A stretch of DNA of 9,980 nucleotides from JAKORR01 sp964608495 (lineage in GTDB: Bacteria; Armatimonadota; Zipacnadia; Zipacnadales; FEN-943): contig CAZSOQ010000197.1 in NCBI GenBank assembly GCA_964608495.1, forward strand, positions 1-9,980. Reading direction: 5' to 3'. Made by a program: the position numbers and the translations under genes. Within the stretch, counting starts at the first letter, position 1. Each line of letters starts with the position of its first letter. The notes below the pieces were generated by a model. It saw only the letters and a program-made list of their open reading frames with translations. It was not told the DNA's origin and searched no databases. Of the stretch, positions 5,326 through 9,907 are shown one piece after another.

Positions 5326-5370
5326 GAGATTGGCTCCGCCCACCTCGTGGCCGCTGGCGCGGCCCAGTCC
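5326..5370. repeat. Composite family 2 plus family 3 element
   Basis: A decayed family 2 hairpin (GAGATTGGC-TCC-GCCCACCTC, 5326-5346, seven of nine pairs kept) is followed directly by GTGGCCGC..GCGGCCCAGTCC (to 5370). The order and spacing match the element inside flhB (3996-4030). Confidence 0.65.
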
Positions 5371-5385
5371 GCTGCGTGGATTAGT

Positions 5386-5406
5386 GAGGTTGGCCAGGCC
5401 AACCTC
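5386..5406. repeat. Family 2 hairpin
   Basis: GAGGTTGGC, CAG, GCCAACCTC: a perfect 9-bp stem with a 3-nt loop. It is identical to the 3653-3673 copy except for the last loop base. Confidence 0.8.
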
Positions 5407-5437
5407 TCGCCTTCTGCGGCCTACGTCCGTGTAACGT

Positions 5438-5480
5438 GAGTTGGCCCGGAGTTGCCCCCGGGCCAGCTTTGGGCCAACTC
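5438..5480. repeat. 43-bp element with 10-bp inverted ends
   Basis: GAGTTGGCCC at the left and GGGCCAACTC at the right are exact complements. The interior (GGAGTTGCCC..AGCTTT) closely matches the reverse complement of 7359-7399, so the two are copies of one element in opposite orientation. The ends overlap in sequence with the family 4 hairpin. Confidence 0.8.
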
Positions 5481-5484
5481 CCTG

Positions 5485-5550
5485 ACTGAAGCTGGGGCCG
5501 CTAGGCCCGCGACTGGGGCCGCTAGGCCCGCGACTGGGGCCGCCAGGCCC
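5485..5550 (+). repeat. Diverged 21-bp family 1 array, about 3 units
   Basis: Units at 5506-5526 and 5527-5547, with a degenerate one before (5485-5505) and a stub after. On the plus strand they read P-A-T-G-A-A-R. Compared with the fliR array, many differences fall at third codon positions (for example GCCGCTAGG for GCTGCCCGG), so the heptapeptide is kept while the DNA differs. Confidence 0.75.
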
Positions 5551-5584
5551 GCAGGGCGGCCCAGAGCGAGGCCAGCTTCCCCGA

Positions 5585-5609
5585 CCAAGGTTGCTGTGCA
5601 ACCTTTGGG
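5585..5609. repeat. Family 2 hairpin, GCAACCTT variant
   Basis: AAGGTTGC, TGT, GCAACCTT: an 8-bp perfect stem with a 3-nt loop, extended by CCA/TGG outside one unpaired base. It is closely related to the copy at the fliW 3' end (5819-5837). Confidence 0.7.
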
Positions 5610-5660
5610 GTGCTGCAACTCTGGTGCCGTTGGCCGTGGCACGGAGGTGATTCAGTCCAC

Positions 5661-5680
5661 GGCCGCTGTCGCGGCCCAGC
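5661..5680. repeat. Family 3 palindrome copy
   Basis: GGCCGC, TGTC, GCGGCC, then CAGC in place of the usual CAGTCC tail. It lies in the fliW-csrA spacer. Confidence 0.6.
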
Positions 5681-5776
5681 CAAGCCTCATCCCGATCCGC
5701 TGAGGCCCGCGACCGCGCCACAAAGCTACCCGGGACTGCCACAGCTCGCTTCCTCTCCGGCGGCTCCCCGCCCAGC

Positions 5777-5797
5777 GAGGTTGGCTTCGCAAACCTT
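5777..5797. repeat. Family 2 hairpin with TTC loop
   Basis: GAGGTTGGC, TTC, GCAAACCTT: nine positions with one mismatch and one G-T pair. It lies 19 bases past the fliW stop and could shape the 3' end of the fliW transcript. Confidence 0.6.
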
Positions 5798-5816
5798 ACG
5801 CGGGGAGCTGCGAGCC

Positions 5817-6308
5817 TTAAGGTTGCTGCGCAACCTCCGGCACCGGCGTGCGCGCCCAGCTCGTGTCCAGGTCCTGAATCACCTGCTTGCCTCTGCGTGT
5901 CGCCAGGTTCAGGGCGATGGGCCCCAGCAGGTTGGCCGTGATCCCCCACGCGTCGCAGTCTTCCCCGCCCTCGTGCGCGGCGCTGGGTGTGAGGTCGGCT
6001 TCGCCGCCCCCCCCGAAAGCAACCGTCATCAGCCAGACCGGCTCCCCCCCGTCCCTCAGGCCCAGCCACTCCTGGTCCCCGGGTCCCAGGCGCGGACGGA
6101 ACTCCGCCGGCCCCATGGTCACCGGCAGCGTCACCAGCGCCAGATGGGGCACCTCAACGCTCTGCAGCCACTGGAAGGGCTCCTCGTCCTCGCGCGACAG
6201 CAGGATGTAGCGCCTCAGGGCCACGAAAGGTATCGGTCCCTGCTCGAACTCGAGCACCTGCTCGGGCTCGATCTCCAGCACTCCGAAGTGCAGGGTGAGA
6301 ATCCGCAT
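5817..6308 (-). CDS. fliW: Flagellar assembly factor FliW
   Basis: FliW binds flagellin and CsrA competitively. When flagellin is secreted, free FliW sequesters CsrA and flagellin translation is released. The 163-residue protein opens MRILTLHFGVLEIEPEQVLEF with the family pattern of a turn then FEQGPIPFVALRRY. It ends with ITANLLGPIALNLATRRGKQ, matching the conserved TANLLAPI.IN..T..GKQ block. Between VWLMTVAF (91-98) and ITANLL (123-128) there are 24 residues where well-known members have about five; the DNA there holds a decayed family 2 hairpin (5991-6011). The last residues (EVAQQP) and the TAA stop lie in another family 2 hairpin. The start is four bases after the flgL stop, so the two are almost certainly co-transcribed. 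Confidence 0.93.
   Translation of the reverse strand: MRILTLHFGVLEIEPEQVLEFEQGPIPFVALRRYILLSREDEEPFQWLQSVEVPHLALVTLPVTMGPAEFRPRLGPGDQEWLGLRDGGEPVWLMTVAFGGGGEADLTPSAAHEGGEDCDAWGITANLLGPIALNLATRRGKQVIQDLDTSWARTPVPEVAQQP
5819..5837. repeat. Family 2 hairpin forming the fliW 3' end
   Basis: AAGGTTGC, TGC, GCAACCTC: an 8-base stem with one G-T-type end pair and a 3-nt loop. Read on the minus strand it encodes EVAQQP and the first base of the TAA stop of fliW. Confidence 0.7.
5991..6011. repeat. Decayed family 2 hairpin inside fliW
   Basis: GAGGTCGGC, TTC, GCCGCCCCC: seven of nine positions still pair. It coincides with the extra residues (about 100-106) of FliW. Weak on its own, it is supported by the position in a non-conserved insert and by the TTC loop shared with 5777-5797. 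Confidence 0.4.
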
Positions 6309-6312
6309 GGCC

Positions 6313-7248
6313 TCACCAGCCTAGTTCCGCAAGTGATGGCAGGGCCGCCGCCTTGGCGGCCACGCCCAGAGTCGCTTCGTAGATGACCTGCAGCAGTGTC
6401 AAACGCGTCACCGCCACCGCCAGGTCGCAATCCTCCAGCGCGCTCAGGGCCTCCGTCAGCCGTACCTCGCCGTCCTGCGCCAGCCCCTCCAGCACACCGA
6501 GCCTCTGGTCGTCGGCCCCCACGCTTCCCCGCGCCAGCAGCAAGTGGTTCAGGAAGGCGTCCACGTCCGCCAGGCACTTCCCAAGGGCCTGCTTGTCCCC
6601 GGCCCGCGCCGCCTGCTCTGCCCCGGCCAGGCAGGTGAACAGGTCCTCGTCCACCCCATCCACCGCCCTCTCGCCCGTCGCGTCCTCGAAGTTGAAGATG
6701 CGATCCCCGGGCGTTGTCACCCGTACGGTCGCGTCCTTGCCCACTCGGTACCGGCACTCCGCGCTGTCACCCCCATACGCCACGGGATGAGCCGTGTCGC
6801 CAGTGGCCTCGAGGGGCGGGCCCTGGTCCAGCCGGCCACCGAAGATGTACCGTCCCCCGACGTTCTCATTCCCCAGCGCGAAGACGCCTGCCCTGATCCC
6901 CTCGATCTCGACGGCGACCCCCTCCAGAGCCTGGGGGCTCAGGCTGTCCGTCGAGGCCCGCAGCAGCAGGTCGCGGGTCCTTTCCATCGAGCTGCAGATC
7001 TCCCCCAGGGCCGAGTCCGCCCCCCGCAGGAGCATGTGGCCCCCCAGGATGATCTTCTGCTGCTGGGCGAGGTCCGCCTTAGTCGCCCGCGCTCCCAGGA
7101 TCTGCCCCGTCGCCACCGGATCGTCGGAGGGCCGGTTCACTCGCTTGCCCGTCGAGATCTGGATCTGTAGCGAATACAGCTCGCGCTCCTGCCGGGCCAT
7201 CTGCTGAGCCAGCCGAAGGTAGCTCCATCCGGTGGATATCCTCATCAT
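6313..7248 (-). CDS. flgL: Hook-filament junction protein FlgL
   Basis: Second junction protein between hook and filament, assembled on FlgK and capped by the filament. The 311-residue protein has the flagellin-like N-terminus of the family (MRISTGWSYLRLAQQMARQE, then ISTGKRVNRPSDDPVATGQI at about 32-51). It has a variable middle with YIFGGRLDQGPPLEA (about 134-148) and a helical C-terminus (SALEDCDLAVAVTRLTLLQV..ATLGVAAKAAALPSLAELGW). Two ATGs are adjacent (7248 and 7245); the second gives the usual MRIST start and could be the true one. No strong Shine-Dalgarno is seen. It lies 195 bp after flgK, a spacer full of repeats, and four bases before fliW. Confidence 0.94.
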   Translation of the reverse strand: MMRISTGWSYLRLAQQMARQERELYSLQIQISTGKRVNRPSDDPVATGQILGARATKADLAQQQKIILGGHMLLRGADSALGEICSSMERTRDLLLRASTDSLSPQALEGVAVEIEGIRAGVFALGNENVGGRYIFGGRLDQGPPLEATGDTAHPVAYGGDSAECRYRVGKDATVRVTTPGDRIFNFEDATGERAVDGVDEDLFTCLAGAEQAARAGDKQALGKCLADVDAFLNHLLLARGSVGADDQRLGVLEGLAQDGEVRLTEALSALEDCDLAVAVTRLTLLQVIYEATLGVAAKAAALPSLAELGW

Positions 7249-7292
7249 GAGCCATCAGTCCCTGGAGGCTGCTGGGCGACCCCACCACCTTC

Positions 7293-7315
7293 GGTCGCCG
7301 GCAAGGCCGGCTCCT
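7293..7315 (-). repeat. REP-like hairpin (family 5), inverted copy
   Basis: On the minus strand this reads AGGAGCCGGC, three bases, GCCGGCGACC, matching the copy at 4972-4996 outside the loop. Both copies sit in spacers of the minus-strand operon. Confidence 0.65.
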
Positions 7316-7316
7316 C

Positions 7317-7344
7317 GAGGGTGGCTTGGCCGACCTCAGGTGGC
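7317..7344. repeat. Family 2 hairpin with truncated family 3 flank
   Basis: GAGGGTGGC, TTG, GCCGACCTC (7317-7337) pairs at seven positions plus one G-T. It is followed by AGGTGGC, the same sequence that joins the two halves of the composite element in flhB (3996-4010). Confidence 0.6.
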
Positions 7345-7358
7345 ACGCCATCTCCCCT

Positions 7359-7399
7359 GAGTTGGCCCGAAGCTAGCGTGGGCAGCCCCGGGCCAACTC
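7359..7399. repeat. 41-bp element with inverted ends, opposite copy of 5438-5480
   Basis: It begins GAGTTGGCCC and ends GGGCCAACTC, exact 10-bp inverted ends. Its reverse complement aligns along its whole length with 5438-5480, with a 2-base length difference in the centre. It lies between flgK and flgL. Confidence 0.8.
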
Positions 7400-7443
7400 C
7401 CGGAGTCTGTGGGGCGCCGCCCGGCCGTCCCGCCCGCTTCCTC

Positions 7444-8850
7444 TCACACCAGGTCCAGCACGCTCTCCATCATCTCGTTGACCACCTCGGCCACCCGCGT
7501 GGCCGCGATAAAGGCCTTCTGGTACTTCATCAGCTCCACGGACTCCTCGTCCACCGACACCCCGTATCGCTCCTGGAACCTGTCCTCGAGCGCCTGCAGG
7601 AGATTCTCCCGCGTCACGGCGGCGTCCTGAGCCGCGACCACGTCGGCTCCGGCCTGCGCCATCAGGTCGGCCACATACTGCTCGGCCGTGGCGATGCCGA
7701 AGAGCCGCTCGTACCTGATCGCGCCGATGGCGAAGGCCGCCTGCCCGTCCCCGCTGGTGTTGGCGACGCCGGAGGCCGCGGTAAGCCGCGAATCGGCGGC
7801 GATGGTGGCCGAGACCTGCAGGCTGCCGGCCGGCCCCGTCGGGTCGTACTCGAAGAACACGCCGCCGGGGTCGCCGTTCAGGTCGAAGCCGAGTTGGTGC
7901 CGGGTGTTCACCGCCTCGGCCAGAACGCCCGCGAATTCGTCCAGTCTCTGCAGGTAGGCAGGCATGTACTGGTCCCGAATCTGCAGCAGAGCCAGTGCCT
8001 GCCCCGTTATCCCCTGGACTTGGCCCAGAGTCGGCGAAAGCCAACTCTCGCTGACTCCCGGGTCCACGTGGCCCTGGATGCTCAGATGGTGAATGGACGG
8101 GTCGGCCGGATCCGCCACCAGCTCTACCCTGGAGGCCGTGCCCACATCCACCACCTGCAGCCCACTGATCAGCACCGACAGCGACCCGTCGGGCTGTGCG
8201 AGAGTGGTAGCCCCCAGCAGCTCAGCCAGCTCCTGACAGGCTTGGTCGCGCTGAACCGCCGCCATGTTGCCTCCCATGCGCCCCTCATTCCCCATCGCCT
8301 GTTTGTTCAGCTCCGCCACCCTCTCCAGCAGGGCGTTGGCCCGTGCCACCAGGTCGTTGAATTGCCCCTCTATGTCGCCCGCCAGGCTCTGCAGAGTGGC
8401 GCGGTGCGCGTGCAGCGCGTCCGCCAGGGCCTGTCCCGTGCTGACGACCCTCGCTCGGGCTCCCAGATTGTTGCCGTCGGCCCCCAGGTCATCCCAGGCA
8501 TTGAAGAAGTCCGTCAACGCGCTCTGCATGCCCTCGTCCATGTCTCCCACCACCCCCTCGATCCGCTCCAGGCCGAAGGACAGCGTCTGCGCCTGTTGGT
8601 ACATCCCCCGCTGCAGGTTGATCCGAGCCTGCAGCCGCGTGTCCGTCAGCCGCTGCACGTAGTCCAGGCTTACCCCCTGCCCCGCCTTGGTGGGGTCCAC
8701 CATCTGCGTCGCCGCAATGGGCGTCAGCACCGGCCGCTGCCGCGTGTAGCACGGCGTCGCTGCGTTGGCGATGTTCTGCGCCACCACCTCGATCGCCGCC
8801 CGCTGGGCGACCATGCACGTCTTGACGATCCGCAGTTCACCCAGAGGCAT
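7444..8850 (-). CDS. flgK: Hook-associated protein FlgK
   Basis: First hook-filament junction protein, sitting on the finished hook. The 468-residue protein has the rod/hook-type N-terminus (VAQNIANAATPCYTRQRPVL, about 23-42), equivalent to NIANANTPGYSRQ; Cys34 replaces the usual Gly. The helical D1 region (LERIEGVVGDMDEGMQSAL, FFNAWDDLGADGNN) and the conserved C-terminus (EESVELMKYQKAFIAATRVA) are present. Residues about 265-278 (PGVSESWLSPTLGQ) precede the ITGQALALLQIRDQY block and are encoded by a family 4 element (8017-8056). The start ATG at 8850 has a weak GGGGTG upstream. flgN precedes it by 50 bp and flgL follows. Confidence 0.95.
   Translation of the reverse strand: MPLGELRIVKTCMVAQRAAIEVVAQNIANAATPCYTRQRPVLTPIAATQMVDPTKAGQGVSLDYVQRLTDTRLQARINLQRGMYQQAQTLSFGLERIEGVVGDMDEGMQSALTDFFNAWDDLGADGNNLGARARVVSTGQALADALHAHRATLQSLAGDIEGQFNDLVARANALLERVAELNKQAMGNEGRMGGNMAAVQRDQACQELAELLGATTLAQPDGSLSVLISGLQVVDVGTASRVELVADPADPSIHHLSIQGHVDPGVSESWLSPTLGQVQGITGQALALLQIRDQYMPAYLQRLDEFAGVLAEAVNTRHQLGFDLNGDPGGVFFEYDPTGPAGSLQVSATIAADSRLTAASGVANTSGDGQAAFAIGAIRYERLFGIATAEQYVADLMAQAGADVVAAQDAAVTRENLLQALEDRFQERYGVSVDEESVELMKYQKAFIAATRVAEVVNEMMESVLDLV
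8017..8056. repeat. Family 4 element inside flgK
   Basis: AGAGTCGGC, GAAA, GCCAACTCT: nine positions with one mismatch, flanked by GACTTGGCCC and CGCTGACTCC. The flanks and stem align with 87-125. It is in frame within flgK and adds about 14 residues. Confidence 0.75.
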
Positions 8851-8900
8851 CGGTCACACCCCGTGGCCCGCCCGAAGCGGGCTCGTCACAAGGGCCAGCT

Positions 8901-9557
8901 TCAGGCTGCCTGATCCAGCAGGCCCTGTCGGCGGTCTGGTCCCTTGCCCTTGCCGCTGATGCGGCGCAGGCCGTCGGCTCCGTAGGACGACGTGCCGGTC
9001 AGCAGGTCCAGGGAAAACTCCGTTTGCGCCAGCATCTCAGCCGCCAGGCTGTGATTCAGCTCCGCTTCCCTGCGCAGCAGCCTCGACGTGTGCCGCAGGC
9101 GGCCCCACAGGGCGCGGCCCCCACCGTCCGGACCGCCCGCGTCGGGCGCCGCCCGGCCTGCTTCGGGGTCGCCAGGCTCTCGGCTGGGGTCGTCAGGGCC
9201 ACGATCGCCGGGAGTTGGTGAGAGTCGGCCTTGGCCAACTCTCGCCAACCCATGCCTCTGCGCACGCGCTCGCGCCTGGCTCAATGCCGTCGCTTCCTCC
9301 ATGGCCTCCAGCAGCTCCCGGTTCACCACCCCCAGCTCCTCGCAGCGGCCACCGATCAGCAGCTCGCGCTGATGCCTAAGCAGCCCGAGGACTCGCTCGT
9401 GGCTGGCCGCCTCCTGCTCCAGCAACTGGCCCAGAGGCGGCTGACCCGGCGACGGGGGCTGCCCGGCTCCCCGCACCGTTGCTGATGTGTCCCGCCACGG
9501 AGCCCCTTCCTTAGCAGCCCGGCCACCGGGAGGCGCGCTGGGAGAGGCTCTTGTCAT
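8901..9557 (-). CDS. flgN: FlgN-like chaperone for FlgK and FlgL
   Basis: Cytoplasmic chaperone that binds the C-termini of FlgK and FlgL before export. The 218-residue product is longer than the usual 140-160. The coiled-coil core runs LGQLLEQEAASHERVLGLLR and ELLIGGRCEELGVVNRELLE (about 42-90) and resumes LRREAELNHSLAAEMLAQTE (about 160-180). It ends with SYGADGLRRISGKGKG, like the YnakG tail of the family. Two parts look added: a Pro/Gly-rich N-terminal 45 residues, and a Pro/Asp/Gly-rich insert (about 103-150) that begins with a family 4 element (9212-9249). The ATG overlaps the flgM stop as ATGA, which supports this start by coupling. Placement flgM-flgN-flgK strengthens an assignment that the sequence alone would leave moderate. 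Confidence 0.8.
   Translation of the reverse strand: MTRASPSAPPGGRAAKEGAPWRDTSATVRGAGQPPSPGQPPLGQLLEQEAASHERVLGLLRHQRELLIGGRCEELGVVNRELLEAMEEATALSQARARAQRHGLARVGQGRLSPTPGDRGPDDPSREPGDPEAGRAAPDAGGPDGGGRALWGRLRHTSRLLRREAELNHSLAAEMLAQTEFSLDLLTGTSSYGADGLRRISGKGKGPDRRQGLLDQAA
9212..9249. repeat. Family 4 element inside flgN
   Basis: GAGAGTCGGCC, TT, GGCCAACTCTC: eleven positions with one mismatch, followed by GCCAAC as in the copy at 87-125. It encodes residues 103-116 of the FlgN-like protein (in a different frame from the flgK copy), where relatives have no such segment. Confidence 0.7.
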
Positions 9558-9859
9558 GCCGTTCCCGCCACCATACGCTCAGCTATCAGGCCCTGCTGGA
9601 CGCTCAGGCCACCCTCCTGCACAAGCCGTCGCAGGCTCTCCACCCTGTCCGTGCGCACCGCTGACTGCGGTGCCCCGCCCGCGAACGCCTGCTCCAGCGC
9701 CAGCCGCACCGCGTTCGCCACCTGCCCGCGTGCCGAGCAGTCCACGCGACAGGCGTCATCGGTCTGGCCTCGGGCGTCGGTCCTGCTCTCACCCGACTGA
9801 CCCTTCTCCTGTACCTCTCCCGTTCTCGTTGGTCCGCCGTACAACGGCCCGATCCTCAT
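9554..9859 (-). CDS. flgM: Anti-sigma-28 factor FlgM
   Basis: Inhibitor of the flagellar sigma factor FliA; it is exported once the hook is complete, which frees the sigma factor for late genes. The 101-residue protein starts MRIGPLYGG, has a low-complexity unfolded N-terminal half, and ends with the FlgM signature: VRTDRVESLRRLVQEGG then LSVQQGLIAERMV, equivalent to R..KV..LK..I..G.Y.V....IA..ML. The ATG at 9859 is preferred over an in-frame GTG at 9865 because AAGGAGG (9874-9868) lies eight bases from the ATG but only two from the GTG. Its stop overlaps the flgN start. It is the first gene of the minus-strand group, so a promoter should lie beyond 9875. I see none before the repeat array. 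Confidence 0.88.
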   Translation of the reverse strand: MRIGPLYGGPTRTGEVQEKGQSGESRTDARGQTDDACRVDCSARGQVANAVRLALEQAFAGGAPQSAVRTDRVESLRRLVQEGGLSVQQGLIAERMVAGTA

Positions 9860-9862
9860 TCC

Positions 9863-9875
9863 CACATCCTCCTTG
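9863..9875 (-). promoter_or_regulatory. flgM ribosome binding site, possible CsrA target
   Basis: On the minus strand the leader reads CAAGGAGGATGT. AAGGAGG is an ideal Shine-Dalgarno for the ATG at 9859. The overlapping CAAGGA and AGGATGT both match parts of the CsrA consensus (ACARGGAUGU). The same CAAGGAGGA occurs before flagellin (209-217). The ribosome binding role is clear; CsrA binding is inferred. Confidence 0.5.
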
Positions 9876-9907
9876 CTTGCGGCGCCCCGGGCCCCTCAGC
9901 CGAAGCC

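Larger units (their letters stand above)
5276..5816. other. Gene-free repeat cluster separating fliW from csrA
   Basis: A 541-bp stretch with no credible gene but at least nine small elements: a perfect GCGGCGGA/TCCGCCGC hairpin (5291-5309), a composite family 2/3 element (5326-5370), family 2 hairpins (5386-5406, 5585-5609, 5777-5797), a 43-bp inverted-repeat element (5438-5480), a 21-bp array (5485-5550) and a family 3 copy (5661-5680). Another family 2 hairpin (5819-5837) lies just inside the fliW end. Open frames over the array on both strands are by-products of the repeat. Confidence 0.8.

Noticed and set aside
5452..5703. 83-residue plus-strand frame reading the 21-bp array as AARPATG repeats
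   Set aside because: It is opposite the operon direction, made almost wholly of repeat elements, and has no Shine-Dalgarno. It is worth keeping only as part of the heptapeptide observation.
7341..7366. Sigma-54 type promoter beginning TGGCAC upstream of flgL
   Set aside because: No TTGC(A/T) element follows at the required spacing, it is on the wrong strand for flgL, and it lies in repeat sequence.
8866..8882. GCCCG/CGGGC hairpin between flgN and flgK as a terminator
   Set aside because: A short 5-bp stem, no T-run, and it lies between two genes expected to be co-transcribed.
7321..8913. 530-residue open frame on the plus strand opposite flgK
   Set aside because: Shadow of flgK: composition rich in His, Arg, Gln and Pro, no domain, and it runs across repeats.
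9445..9466. Decayed 21-bp family 1 unit in the flgN N-terminal extension
   Set aside because: It shares GGGGCTGCCCGG with the 2453 array but needs an indel to align and does not keep the heptapeptide; it could be chance in GC-rich DNA.
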